Assembly: GCF_001639745.1 (NCBI RefSeq)
Contig: NZ_LTAX01000011.1
Location: 1-64,000 of the forward strand
Direction of reading: 5' to 3'
Source: Marinomonas gallaica
GTDB taxonomy: Bacteria > Pseudomonadota > Gammaproteobacteria > Pseudomonadales > Marinomonadaceae
DNA: 64,000 nt
The position numbers and the translations under genes are program-made. Under the pieces are notes generated by a model. That model was given only the letters and a program-made list of their open reading frames with translations, was not told the DNA's origin and ran no database searches. Position 1 is the first letter of the stretch, and each line of letters begins with the position of its first letter. This document shows, one piece after another, positions 45,479 to 54,814 of this stretch.

Positions 45479-47872
45479 ATGTCTGAGTCTGATTCTAAAA
45501 ATTTGCCTATGTTGCCGCTACGCGATGTTGTCGTGTATCCGCATATGGTTTTGCCGTTATTTGTCGGTCGAAAAAAGTCTATTGCTGCGCTTGAGTCTGC
45601 AATGGATGGTGACAAGATGGTGTTTCTTGTTGCACAGCAAGATGCCTCCAAAGATGACCCAAAACAGGAAGATCTGTACACCATTGGTACGGTAGCGAAA
45701 GTTATCCAGTTACTGCGCTTGCCAGATGGAACCGTTAAGGTTCTGGTGGAGGGGCAGTATCGTGCTGAGCTTCAAGCACTGGAAGATGGCGCTGAATGGG
45801 TTATGGCTACGATTGAGCAACTTGCTGAAGCGGAAGATGATGAGTCTGAGTATCCTGCCATTCGAAATGCATTGATTAAACAGCTTGATGAGTATGTTGC
45901 CGGTAGCAAACGTATTCCAAGTGAGGTGGTTACCTCTCTTAAGTCTATTGATGATCTATCCAAACTGATTGATTCCATTGCTGGCCATATGAGCCTAAAG
46001 CTTGAAGATAAGCAGCATGCGCTTCAGTTAAGCTCATTGGTGGAGCGTGGCGAGCATTTGATGGGCTTGATGGATGGTGAGCTAGATATCGCCCATCTAG
46101 AGAAGAACATCCGCAGTCGCGTTAAGAAACAAATGGAAAAAAGTCAGCGCGAATACTATTTGAATGAGCAAATGAAAGCCATTCAGAAAGAATTAGGTGA
46201 CATGGATGAGGGCAGTAACGAGCTTGATCTTCTTCAGGAAAAGATCACCGAAGCAAAAATGTCAGCTGAGGCAACAGAAAAGGCTGAAGCCGAACTTAAG
46301 AAACTGAAAATGATGTCACCTATGTCGGCCGAAGCGACCGTGGTGCGAGGTTACATTGACTGGTTAGTTTCGTTGCCATGGTCTAAACGCTCAAAAGTAC
46401 GTAACGACCTTGCGTATGCTGAAAAAGTCCTTAACGAAGATCACTTCGGCTTGCAGGATGTGAAAGACCGTATCTTAGAATTCTTGGCGGTTCAGCAGCG
46501 CGTTAAGAAGGTAAAAGGCCCTGTGTTGTGTCTGGTAGGGCCTCCAGGTGTTGGTAAGACATCTCTTGGTCAATCGATTGCCCGTGCCGTTAATCGTAAG
46601 TATGTTCGTATGGCGTTAGGTGGTGTACGTGATGAATCTGAGATTCGTGGTCACCGTCGTACTTACATCGGCTCTATGCCAGGTAAATTAGTTCAGAAGT
46701 TGGCTAAAGTGAAAGTCAAAAACCCGCTGTTCTTGCTGGATGAAATTGACAAAATGGGCATGGACCAACGGGGTGATCCTGCTTCTGCGTTACTTGAGGT
46801 GCTTGATCCAGAGCAAAATCATACATTTAGCGATCATTATCTAGAAGTCGATTATGATCTGTCAGATGTTATGTTTATTTGTACATCGAATAGCATGAAT
46901 ATTCCTGGTCCATTAATGGATCGTATGGAAATCATCCGTATTCCTGGTTACACCGAAGATGAAAAACTTAATATAGCGAAACGTTACTTATTGCCTAAGC
47001 AAGTTAAGTTAAGCGGTTTGAAAGACACTGAAATCGAGGTTTCTGATGAGGCTCTGATGGATGTGATTCGTTATTACACCAAAGAAGCAGGTGTGCGTGG
47101 TCTTGAGCGTGAGCTAAGCAAGGTATGCCGACGGGTTGTTAAAGAACAAACGTTGAAGAAAAGTAATGATGCGGTCAGTGTTACTTCAGAGAGCCTTGAA
47201 GAGTACTGTGGCGTGCATAAATTTAGCTACGGCAAGGCGGAGGAAAATAACCAAATCGGTCAAGTGACCGGATTGGCTTGGACTTCTGTAGGTGGCGAGC
47301 TGTTGACCATCGAAGCGGCGGGTGTGCCGGGTAAAGGTCGCCATGTTAAGACCGGTTCTCTTGGTGATGTCATGCAGGAATCGATTCAAGCTGCTTTAAC
47401 GGTAGTTCGCAGTCGAGCATCGGGATTGGGTATCGCAGAAGACTTCCATGAAAAAGTAGATTTGCATTTGCACGTACCGGAAGGAGCAACGCCTAAGGAT
47501 GGTCCTAGTGCCGGTATTGCTATGTGTACTGCGATAGTATCAGTCTTGGCGAAAGTGCCTGTGAAGGCTTCTGTGGCCATGACAGGCGAGATTACGTTGC
47601 GTGGTGAAGTATTGCCAATTGGTGGGCTCAAAGAAAAGCTGCTTGCGGCACATCGTGGTGGTATTAAAACAGTGCTAATTCCGCAGGAAAACACGCGTGA
47701 CCTAAAAGAAATTCCGGACAATATCAAAGCGGATCTGGAAATTGTGCCAGTGAAATGGATTGATGAGGTCTTAGATGTGGCATTAGAGTACGTTCCTTCA
47801 CCAAAAAGTGAAGAAACTGTGTCAGCAAAGGAAAAAACTGTTGATGAACAAGAATCTGTGAGTCATCATTAG
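45479..47872 (+). CDS. lon: ATP-dependent protease Lon
   Basis: 797 residues. N-terminal substrate domain starts with LPMLPLRDVVVYPHMVLPLFVGR (read in parts), Walker A is GPPGVGKTS, the DEIDKMG motif is Walker B, and the protease domain has the catalytic Ser in PKDGPSAGIAM and Lys in AAHRGGIKTVLIP. The ATG at 45479 is chosen over one at 45467 because GGAAG is 5 bases before it and the conserved start is MSE. Followed by a separate promoter for hupB. Confidence 0.95.
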   Translation: MSESDSKNLPMLPLRDVVVYPHMVLPLFVGRKKSIAALESAMDGDKMVFLVAQQDASKDDPKQEDLYTIGTVAKVIQLLRLPDGTVKVLVEGQYRAELQALEDGAEWVMATIEQLAEAEDDESEYPAIRNALIKQLDEYVAGSKRIPSEVVTSLKSIDDLSKLIDSIAGHMSLKLEDKQHALQLSSLVERGEHLMGLMDGELDIAHLEKNIRSRVKKQMEKSQREYYLNEQMKAIQKELGDMDEGSNELDLLQEKITEAKMSAEATEKAEAELKKLKMMSPMSAEATVVRGYIDWLVSLPWSKRSKVRNDLAYAEKVLNEDHFGLQDVKDRILEFLAVQQRVKKVKGPVLCLVGPPGVGKTSLGQSIARAVNRKYVRMALGGVRDESEIRGHRRTYIGSMPGKLVQKLAKVKVKNPLFLLDEIDKMGMDQRGDPASALLEVLDPEQNHTFSDHYLEVDYDLSDVMFICTSNSMNIPGPLMDRMEIIRIPGYTEDEKLNIAKRYLLPKQVKLSGLKDTEIEVSDEALMDVIRYYTKEAGVRGLERELSKVCRRVVKEQTLKKSNDAVSVTSESLEEYCGVHKFSYGKAEENNQIGQVTGLAWTSVGGELLTIEAAGVPGKGRHVKTGSLGDVMQESIQAALTVVRSRASGLGIAEDFHEKVDLHLHVPEGATPKDGPSAGIAMCTAIVSVLAKVPVKASVAMTGEITLRGEVLPIGGLKEKLLAAHRGGIKTVLIPQENTRDLKEIPDNIKADLEIVPVKWIDEVLDVALEYVPSPKSEETVSAKEKTVDEQESVSHH

Positions 47873-47885
47873 GCCAAACCCTGTG

Positions 47886-47915
47886 TTGACAGGGCCTAAG
47901 ATAGGCTTGTATAAA
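47886..47915 (+). promoter_or_regulatory. Sigma-70 promoter of hupB
   Basis: TTGACA at 47886-47891, 18 bases, TATAAA at 47910-47915. A small hairpin CCCTGT-GTTG-ACAGGG covers the -35. hupB starts 78 bases after the -10. Confidence 0.75.
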
Positions 47916-47992
47916 GGCTCATCTGCATCGACCGTTACGTTTGGTCGAATTAAAAATACCAAGGAACCACGAGAATACTGAAGGGGTAGAAC

Positions 47993-48265
47993 GTGAATAA
48001 ATCAGAATTGATTGATGCTATTGCCACGTCCGCAGACTTATCTAAAGCTGCTGCAAGTAATGCACTAGATGCAACTTTGACTGCAATCGAAGAAGCACTA
48101 GCAAAAGGCGACCAAGTAACTTTAGTTGGTTTTGGTACTTTCTCAGTAAAAGAGCGTGCGGCGCGTACAGGTCGTAACCCTCAAACTGGTGAAGAAATCC
48201 AAATCAGCGCTGCTAAGGTTCCTAGCTTCAAAGCCGGTAAAGGCCTTAAAGACGCAGTGAACTAA
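47993..48265 (+). CDS. hupB: DNA-binding protein HU-beta
   Basis: Nucleoid protein, 90 residues, starting [11 protein letters not shown] and containing [32 protein letters not shown] (read in parts), the beta-arm signature with the conserved RNPQTG loop that inserts into DNA. GTG start with AGGGG 6 bases upstream. Own promoter. Confidence 0.96.
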   Translation: MNKSELIDAIATSADLSKAAASNALDATLTAIEEALAKGDQVTLVGFGTFSVKERAARTGRNPQTGEEIQISAAKVPSFKAGKGLKDAVN

Positions 48266-48272
48266 TGAACAT

Positions 48273-48349
48273 GGAGCGGTAGTTCAGTTGGTTAGAATAC
48301 CTGCCTGTCACGCAGGGGGTCGCGGGTTCGAGTCCCGTCCGTTCCGCCA
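48273..48349 (+). tRNA. tRNA-Asp (anticodon GUC)
   Basis: 77 nt: acceptor GGAGCGG with CCGTTCC (one G-U type mismatch), D-arm, anticodon stem CCTGC/GCAGG around CTGTCAC with GTC at 48307-48309, T-arm with GGGTTCGAGTCCC, and an encoded CCA. Begins 7 bases after the hupB stop and could share its transcript. Confidence 0.95.
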
Positions 48350-48360
48350 TTAGAGCAAAG

Positions 48361-48391
48361 AGGTGTGTTCCCAGCGGAATACACCTTTTTT
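48361..48391 (+). terminator. Terminator after tRNA-Asp
   Basis: AGGTGTGTTCC-CAGC-GGAATACACCT, one G-U pair, then T6. Confidence 0.85.
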
Positions 48392-48426
48392 GTTTTACAG
48401 ATTACAGTTTTTGAGGTGGAGGCAAC

Positions 48427-50256
48427 ATGCTCCAAGATATAAGAGACAAGTCACAAGGTGTTATCGTTAAGGTCATTATTGGTGTTGTGATTGTGACGTT
48501 TGCTCTATTTGGTGTTGAAGCATTGGTACAAAGCTTTACATCAACCGACACAGTTGCTGAGGTAGATGGCAAAGAAATTACTCGCAGTGAGCTATTACGG
48601 GCTTCTGAGACTCAGCGCCGTCAACTTATTTCTATGATGGGTGGTCAAATTGATCCTGCTATGCTGGAAGAAAATGCATTGCAACGTCGTGCATTGGATG
48701 AGTTGATTCAGCGTGCTGTTTTGATGAATCAGGCGGAAAGCTTAAATTTAGGTGTGTCGGACGCGCAAGTAGATGCTTACCTAGTTCAAGCTGAGCAGTT
48801 CCAAACAGATGGCGTATTTGATCAGAGCAAGTACTTGAACTTTATTCGGTCTTTGGGTTTTACGCCTTTAGCGTTTAAAGAGCGTATTAAGCAAGACGTA
48901 CTGATTCAGCAAACCCGTAACGCATTGGCTGGTTCGGAATTTATTTTGCCTAGTCAAGTTGAGTCGATTGTTGAGTTGCAAAATCAAAAGCGTAGTTATG
49001 ATTTCATTCGATATTCGTTGGCTCAAAAGACTGAACAAGTCAATGTCTCAGATGAAGAGTTGCAAGCTTACTACGATGAAAACAGCGCTAGTTTTGTATC
49101 GCCTGAGCAAGTGAAATTGGATTATGTTGTGGTTTCCGCTGCTGACTTGCAGAGTCAAGTAGAAGTGACGGATGCTGAATTGAAAGATGCTTATGACGCA
49201 CGTGTTGCAAACTTCCAAGGTGAAGAGCGTGAAGCGTCTCATATCTTAATAGACACATCTTCTCGTTCAGACGAGGAGGCGCAAGCGCGTCTTGCAGAAG
49301 TTCAAGATAAGCTGGCAAATGGTGAATCATTTTCTCAATTAGCGTCAGAATATTCCGATGACCTTGGCTCAAAAGATAATGGCGGTGACTTGGGTTATGT
49401 AAGTCGCGGCATCATGGTGGGGCCGTTTGAAGATAAGTTGTTTGCAATGGAGGCGGGTCAAGTGGATTCTGTGGAAACAGAATTCGGTTATCACCTTATT
49501 CAATTAAATGAGATCAGTGAAACATCTGCGCCATCACTTGATGATATGCGTGATGAACTAATGTCTGATTTGGTGGCTCAAAAGGCCAAAGACAAACTGT
49601 TGGAAGAGCATGAAACGATCACTGATTTAGCGTATGCCAGTGATGACCTTTCTGCTATATCAAGTGAATACGGTGTGGCTATTTTGACAACGGATTACTT
49701 TGGTCGTGATGGTGGTAATGATGAAATTACGTCGTCTCCATCTGTTATTTCAGCGGCTTACAGCCCAACGGTGTTAGAAGATGGTCACAACAGTGATTTG
49801 ATCGAGTTGAGTGATGAAGAGGTTGTCGTTGTTCATGTAAATGATCATAAAGCCGCTGCTCAACAAACGTTCGATGAGGCGAAAGATGTGATTGCTTCGA
49901 TTGTGGTTCAGCAAAAAGCAGTTGAGGCGTTGCAAGCTACCGCGAACGCGGCGTTAGCGTCTGGCGAAGGTGATTGGACAACGGTGAAAAACGCTGAACG
50001 TGGTCAAGATGAAGTGGCTGCATTAGCATTTGGGTTGCCACATCCTGCTGAGGGTGAAAGTTCAGTAGGTGTTGAGTCCGCAGGAAATGGTGATTTGGTC
50101 GCGATTCGTCTAACTGAAGTCATTCAAGGTGACGGCAGTGTGGAAGCATCTCAAAAAGAGATTTATGAGAACTACTTATCACAAACGCTGACCAATATGA
50201 CGATGCGTGCGCAACAAGAATCTTTGCAGAATGCAGCGGAGATTGTACGTAACTAA
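48427..50256 (+). CDS. ppiD: PpiD, periplasmic chaperone anchored in the inner membrane
   Basis: Folds secreted proteins near the Sec translocon. 609 residues: cytoplasmic N-terminus, one membrane helix (about 13-35), an SurA-like N domain (about 40-200), a parvulin domain (about 260-360; EREASHILIDTSS, GSKDNGGDLGYV, GPFEDKLFAME, ETEFGYHLIQL) and a C-terminal helical part. GGAGGCAAC before the ATG. Last gene of the quality-control cluster, ends at a terminator. Confidence 0.92.
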   Translation: MLQDIRDKSQGVIVKVIIGVVIVTFALFGVEALVQSFTSTDTVAEVDGKEITRSELLRASETQRRQLISMMGGQIDPAMLEENALQRRALDELIQRAVLMNQAESLNLGVSDAQVDAYLVQAEQFQTDGVFDQSKYLNFIRSLGFTPLAFKERIKQDVLIQQTRNALAGSEFILPSQVESIVELQNQKRSYDFIRYSLAQKTEQVNVSDEELQAYYDENSASFVSPEQVKLDYVVVSAADLQSQVEVTDAELKDAYDARVANFQGEEREASHILIDTSSRSDEEAQARLAEVQDKLANGESFSQLASEYSDDLGSKDNGGDLGYVSRGIMVGPFEDKLFAMEAGQVDSVETEFGYHLIQLNEISETSAPSLDDMRDELMSDLVAQKAKDKLLEEHETITDLAYASDDLSAISSEYGVAILTTDYFGRDGGNDEITSSPSVISAAYSPTVLEDGHNSDLIELSDEEVVVVHVNDHKAAAQQTFDEAKDVIASIVVQQKAVEALQATANAALASGEGDWTTVKNAERGQDEVAALAFGLPHPAEGESSVGVESAGNGDLVAIRLTEVIQGDGSVEASQKEIYENYLSQTLTNMTMRAQQESLQNAAEIVRN

Positions 50257-50271
50257 GTGTTAGTTCATATG

Positions 50272-50299
50272 AAAAACCACGCCTTGGCGTGGTTTTTTT
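50272..50299. terminator. Terminator between ppiD and the Dyp peroxidase gene
   Basis: A5CCACGC-CTTG-GCGTGGT7 stem-loop between convergent genes, suitable for both. Confidence 0.85.
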
Positions 50300-50336
50300 G
50301 TTTTTGCGCTTGGTAAATAAGTGCTACGGATTGTCA

Positions 50337-51257
50337 TTACGCTAGGCGTTTAAGGAACTCTGGCGTTGGAATATAAAAAGCACTCCCACTTGAAGCGTGA
50401 GTGTATTGCATTAGGTGGTCTGCATGGCCATGCTCATCGCCTTGGATCATGCTTTGTAGCATCAGATCAAAAATGACGGGGGTTTTTGAGTAGCTAACAA
50501 AGACCAAGCCTTGCTCATGCAAGTCACCAAACGGCATGCTTTGACGTAGAATTTCCAGAGATTGGCCTTGCTCATCTTTTAGAGAAGTTCGTTTTGTATG
50601 GGCATGAGGAGACTTCTCTGCAGAAGCATATTCCTCATTGTCATACTTAGTGCGACCATAAGTATCTTCTTGTATTTTTAGCTCTTGGTGTTCCCATTTT
50701 TCCAAGTCGTGAACAAACTTCATGTAATTCAGATATGAGCCACCTTGATAATCTGAATCTTCATCACCGACTAATGCGACAGCGGCACGATCTTCACCCT
50801 CAGGATTTTCGGTGCCATCCACAAAGCCAGTAAAATCTCGATTATCCAAGTATTTAAAGCATTGAGTTTGTGTACGCAATTTTACACTGTCAGACATAGC
50901 TTTAAAAAGTGTTAGTGCAAGCGTGTGAGTAGCATCGTGTCGATTAGATCGAATATGCATTATAAGATCATAGGCTTCGTCTTTAACGCTTAGAAATGGG
51001 CCTGAAAAACTCGGGAATGGAGCCAGTTCTTTTGGCGGCTCACATTGGGTAATTCGATAAAAACAGTGGGTCGAAAAACCAATAGCTGCATGCAATTGCG
51101 CATCAGGAAACTGATTTTGTACGGCACAGATTAACTCTGGACATGACGCCAGCGCTTGGCGAAGCGAAGCTTCTTTACCTTCGACAGCATCTAATAAAAT
51201 AAAAGAAGCATCACTGGATGCTTCGGCAGTAATGCCAGTTTGGTGATTCAAATTCAT
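50337..51257 (-). CDS. Dyp-type haem peroxidase
   Basis: A dye-decolourising peroxidase, 306 residues. The GxxDG motif GFVDGTENP (about 150-158) supplies the distal Asp; the proximal His is in HAHTKRTSL (about 225). The later SMPFGDLHEQGLVFVSY fits the family. It resembles YfeX-type enzymes without a Tat signal, so it is cytoplasmic. Substrate unknown. GGAG 7 bases before the ATG. It starts 18 bases after the batD stop, on the same strand, so it is probably the last gene of the bat transcript. Confidence 0.85.
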   Translation of the reverse strand: MNLNHQTGITAEASSDASFILLDAVEGKEASLRQALASCPELICAVQNQFPDAQLHAAIGFSTHCFYRITQCEPPKELAPFPSFSGPFLSVKDEAYDLIMHIRSNRHDATHTLALTLFKAMSDSVKLRTQTQCFKYLDNRDFTGFVDGTENPEGEDRAAVALVGDEDSDYQGGSYLNYMKFVHDLEKWEHQELKIQEDTYGRTKYDNEEYASAEKSPHAHTKRTSLKDEQGQSLEILRQSMPFGDLHEQGLVFVSYSKTPVIFDLMLQSMIQGDEHGHADHLMQYTHASSGSAFYIPTPEFLKRLA

Positions 51258-51275
51258 GTTATGACTCCAGAAAAC

Positions 51276-53111
51276 TTAAAAGTTCGGATACAGCGTCTTT
51301 AGTTGGCTAGCTTGAGATGGTTTGGGCTGACCTGTGACATATTCTTCGAGTGCGTCGGCTAACGCGTCGCCGTGCCATTGAGAAGACGCTGACGATGAAT
51401 ACATGACCAATTCAGCTTCCATTAAAAGCTGGGTTAAGTGTGGTGAGTTGGACAATCGTTTGATGTCATCCACACCGCGAATCGCGTTGTCTCCCCAGCG
51501 GTGTCTTGCCCACTCTAATAAACGCAAACGAAGTGTGCTTAAGTCGTTGTCACGACAGCTATGCAGTAATTGTTGATAGGCTGCGTCCTCATTGCCAGAA
51601 GTAAGTGGAGCAAACTCTTCCAGTGTAGGGACTTCGCCTTTTGGATTTGTACGGGAATTGGCCTTTCGACGCATCCATAACCAAGCGCCAATCCCAGCTA
51701 CACCAAAGCCAAGCATGAGCGTCGCTAGAATGACTTTCCAAGAACTTCCGCTTTCATTGTTTGGCGTGAGAACGACATTTAGATCAGTAGGTTCTTCAGT
51801 ACCCTCTGGAATCGGTGCTGATTTGGCTTTGGGCTTTGCTAAAGATATCGGCGCGACAGACGTTGATTGCGGTGGAATCTCAGTTGAACCGTTGTTTGGC
51901 GTATTAGTCGTTTCTGTCGATTGTTGCTGTGTATTATTTGAATCGACAGCGCCATAGGGCAGCGGAGCAATGTCAATGACTTGCGCATTGGCTCTGGCCG
52001 TTTTAATGGATCGCGAAATAGGATCCCAATAATTCACTTCTACAATGGGTAACTCAAGTGGACCCGCTTGAGTGGGAACGACCTCAATACGCATGGCTTC
52101 ATGACCAGAGACGCCGTTAATGGATTTATTCGTCTCATAAGTAGGGGAGGTTGGATAGAGTTTATAAGCGCGTGTGCTGGCAAAGTTTAATGTTGGCAGT
52201 TGTTCGCCTAGGACACCTTGAGCGGTAATGTCTATTTCCCAAATTAAGGTATCTCCAATACGTGGATTACTAACCGTATTCGATACCATCGAGCGAACGG
52301 CCACTGCATCGGTGGGTAGCCAATTAGAATTGCCATAAGATGCTGGGATCGGTAATGCGTTAAGTGTTATGGGTAGGCTTTTAATATTGATTTTTCGCGT
52401 ACCATTTCGAGTATTCACGATGGCTTCAATACTTTGGTTGTTTAACTCAATGGTGCCGCTTCGTTGAGGAAATGCTACGTATTCTCGAGTTATCACTTGA
52501 TAAGATGTGCCATCAATGTCTTCGTAGCGCATTTGATCATCAATTAAACGCTCAGTAAGAAGGTTAGGGTGGTTAGGATTGGACATGCTCGGATTTTGCA
52601 GTGGAACCGCCGTATAAAGCTCTAATGTCAGTAATACCTGTTGTTGAACATAGGGCTCCAGTGTACTGGCATGAAACTTCAGCATGACTAATGGATTGCC
52701 ATTACGATCTGTCATTTGCTGCGCGGGTTTTACTTCAAGATATAGAGGATCGGAGGCTTTTTCGCCGACCTTTATGGGCGGGATTTGGAAGTTGCCCACG
52801 GCCTTTGGCATTAAGGTGACGACCCAAAAATTAAGGGCCTGATTCGTGCCAAGGTTAAAGCTAAACTGACTGTTTTGACTGCGGCTTAAAATTTCAAAAT
52901 CACGTTTTAAAGCAGATAAATCGGGGCCGTTGCCGGTATTGGTAAAATCTGTTCGTATCGTAAGCTGGACAATTTCGTTCTCACTGACAACGTTTTTATC
53001 GAGGGCGGCAGTCACTTGATCAGCGTGCGCCAAGTGAGCAAAGAATAGAGCCGTCACAAATGCGATGATCTGCATTGCAGCTCTTGATGGTGATGGTAAG
53101 TGGGTTACCAT
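51276..53111 (-). CDS. batD: BatD-like protein
   Basis: 611 residues. N-terminal signal peptide (hydrophobic about 13-29, cut near AHA-DQ), a large extracytoplasmic beta-rich domain (about 30-390; TAALDKNVVSENEIVQL, IPPIKVG), a Pro/Thr/Ser-rich linker (about 395-440), one membrane helix (about 460-480) and a cytoplasmic C-terminal part. Matches BatD of the Bat (Bacteroides aerotolerance) group. Its ATG lies inside the end of batB (7-base overlap) with AGGAAGG 9 bases before it. Confidence 0.85.
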   Translation of the reverse strand: MVTHLPSPSRAAMQIIAFVTALFFAHLAHADQVTAALDKNVVSENEIVQLTIRTDFTNTGNGPDLSALKRDFEILSRSQNSQFSFNLGTNQALNFWVVTLMPKAVGNFQIPPIKVGEKASDPLYLEVKPAQQMTDRNGNPLVMLKFHASTLEPYVQQQVLLTLELYTAVPLQNPSMSNPNHPNLLTERLIDDQMRYEDIDGTSYQVITREYVAFPQRSGTIELNNQSIEAIVNTRNGTRKINIKSLPITLNALPIPASYGNSNWLPTDAVAVRSMVSNTVSNPRIGDTLIWEIDITAQGVLGEQLPTLNFASTRAYKLYPTSPTYETNKSINGVSGHEAMRIEVVPTQAGPLELPIVEVNYWDPISRSIKTARANAQVIDIAPLPYGAVDSNNTQQQSTETTNTPNNGSTEIPPQSTSVAPISLAKPKAKSAPIPEGTEEPTDLNVVLTPNNESGSSWKVILATLMLGFGVAGIGAWLWMRRKANSRTNPKGEVPTLEEFAPLTSGNEDAAYQQLLHSCRDNDLSTLRLRLLEWARHRWGDNAIRGVDDIKRLSNSPHLTQLLMEAELVMYSSSASSQWHGDALADALEEYVTGQPKPSQASQLKTLYPNF

Positions 53112-54814
53112 GGTTGTTGGCCTTCCTCTTGTTTAAAGCGATTTTCGTTGCGTCTTTCCTGATGCAAGTACCAAAGTTTTCGTTGTAACAATGTGCCAGG
53201 GTCATCTTGAATTTGGCGTAGCCATTGTTCTAGGGCTTGTTGTTCTTCCATACTGCTGGTGTTGTCAGCTTTCGATTCGACTTGTGCAGCCCCTTGTTCA
53301 GGGTTTTGATTATCCTGCTTTTCGGAATTGTTGTCTTGTTTTTGCTCGCTATTCTCGGAGTCTTTATTACTGTCGTCAGATTTTTGATTGTCTGAGTTAC
53401 TTTGCGGAGCCTGCGAATCTTCGTTGGTATTGTCTTTCGGGCTATTGTCAGAGTCCTCTTTAGACTGCTGTTTTTCGAGTTGTTTTTGCACGTAGCCAAG
53501 ATTTTCCTTAGCTTCCTTAAAATCAGGATTGAGTTTTAAGGCTTGCTTGTAAGCCTCTAGAGCAGCAGGTAAATCCTTGCTCATGGCCAGAGCATTGCCT
53601 AAATTATAAAAGTCGGAAGCAGAATTGGCGAGCGGCGCAATAGTTTTGGCGGTATCGGCATAGGAGCCTTGAGCGTATTGGCTGGCAGCTTTCCAGCGCG
53701 GATCTTCGAACAGTTTGGCTGCACTCTCCCAATCGCCCTGATTGACGGCTTGTTGCGCTTTTTGATCGTTAGTTTTGATCCAATCCAATGGTGATGCGTA
53801 ACTTGGTGTGAATGGGTTAAGCACGATAATAACCAGTGCAATCAAGGCACCACTACGGAATTGCCATAGTAGCCAAGCTAAAAATGGCAGCGCGAACCAA
53901 TGTCCTTGTTCTTGCCAAGTAATCCCTGTGATATCGGAGCTACGTGCGTCAGAAGTTTGCTGCGCATGCTGACCAATCTCCCCCAATTTGCTGATATCGG
54001 AGTTGTGCGAGTAATAATGGCCGCCTACTTCGAGGGTGACTTGTTCGATTTGTTCTATTGGCGTTTTTGGCATCGCCGTGATGCCCTGAGGGCGAAGCGT
54101 TTGCCCATCAGGCAGTTGCATGGGAGCGCCTTCCGGTGTACCAACACTAATGACATCTAGGGCGATATGTTGCTCAGAGACTTGGCTAAGGAGTGGCACA
54201 TCCTTGTCTTGTAAGTCATCAGTAAGTACCACAAATGTGGTGTACGGGGCGTCCTTTGGATCTACTAGCGTTAAAGCCTGCCTGAGCCCGTCCGCTAGAT
54301 TGCTACCATAAATTGGCATGATTAAAGGGTCTAGCGCAACAAGGAAGTGAGTGAGTGTCTCTCGGTCTTGAGTGAATGGGCTGACGATGTATGCGTCACC
54401 AGCGTAGGCCACCAAAGCAAAATCTCCTTCAAGTGAACCATTGATGATGTCTCGCATAATCTGTTTAACGCGTGTTAGGCGATTGGGACGTATATCTGTG
54501 GCATACAGAGACAAGGATTGGTCGACGATGAAGACTGTCTTTTGGTTTGCCGTATAAAGAGGCGTTTGAGTTTTACTAAAACTGATGCCCGAAAGCCCTA
54601 TCACAAGTAGACTGATGCAGGTTAAGCCCAGCCATCTTTGCGCTCCTTGTGAATTTTGTACATTGGTAAGGTATGGCAACAGGTGTGGCGCAACCGTTGA
54701 TTTTATAGCATTGTTTGTAGATTTGAAGCGAATCAAACGGCTTAAGAACCAAATAATGGGAATCAACAGAAGCCAGTCTGGACGAGTGAAATGTATCCAG
54801 TCGAACAATGTCAT
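53105..54814 (-). CDS. batB: BatB-like protein with VWA and TPR domains
   Basis: 569 residues. Two N-terminal membrane helices (about 5-25 and 55-75), a VWA domain with a MIDAS-type DQSLS (about 90) and TDDLQDKD, another helix pair, and tetratricopeptide repeats (about 375-455; KASQYAQGSYADTA, FYNLGNALAMSKDLPAALEAYKQALKLNP read in parts). The end is a hydrophilic stretch rich in Asp, Asn, Gln, Ser, Glu and Lys (about 460-530), then a conserved EEQQALEQWLRQIQDDPGTLLQRK helix. Its ATG (54814) overlaps the batA stop by 4 bases; AGGGGG 6 bases before it excludes an earlier in-frame start at 54898. Confidence 0.85.
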   Translation of the reverse strand: MTLFDWIHFTRPDWLLLIPIIWFLSRLIRFKSTNNAIKSTVAPHLLPYLTNVQNSQGAQRWLGLTCISLLVIGLSGISFSKTQTPLYTANQKTVFIVDQSLSLYATDIRPNRLTRVKQIMRDIINGSLEGDFALVAYAGDAYIVSPFTQDRETLTHFLVALDPLIMPIYGSNLADGLRQALTLVDPKDAPYTTFVVLTDDLQDKDVPLLSQVSEQHIALDVISVGTPEGAPMQLPDGQTLRPQGITAMPKTPIEQIEQVTLEVGGHYYSHNSDISKLGEIGQHAQQTSDARSSDITGITWQEQGHWFALPFLAWLLWQFRSGALIALVIIVLNPFTPSYASPLDWIKTNDQKAQQAVNQGDWESAAKLFEDPRWKAASQYAQGSYADTAKTIAPLANSASDFYNLGNALAMSKDLPAALEAYKQALKLNPDFKEAKENLGYVQKQLEKQQSKEDSDNSPKDNTNEDSQAPQSNSDNQKSDDSNKDSENSEQKQDNNSEKQDNQNPEQGAAQVESKADNTSSMEEQQALEQWLRQIQDDPGTLLQRKLWYLHQERRNENRFKQEEGQQPW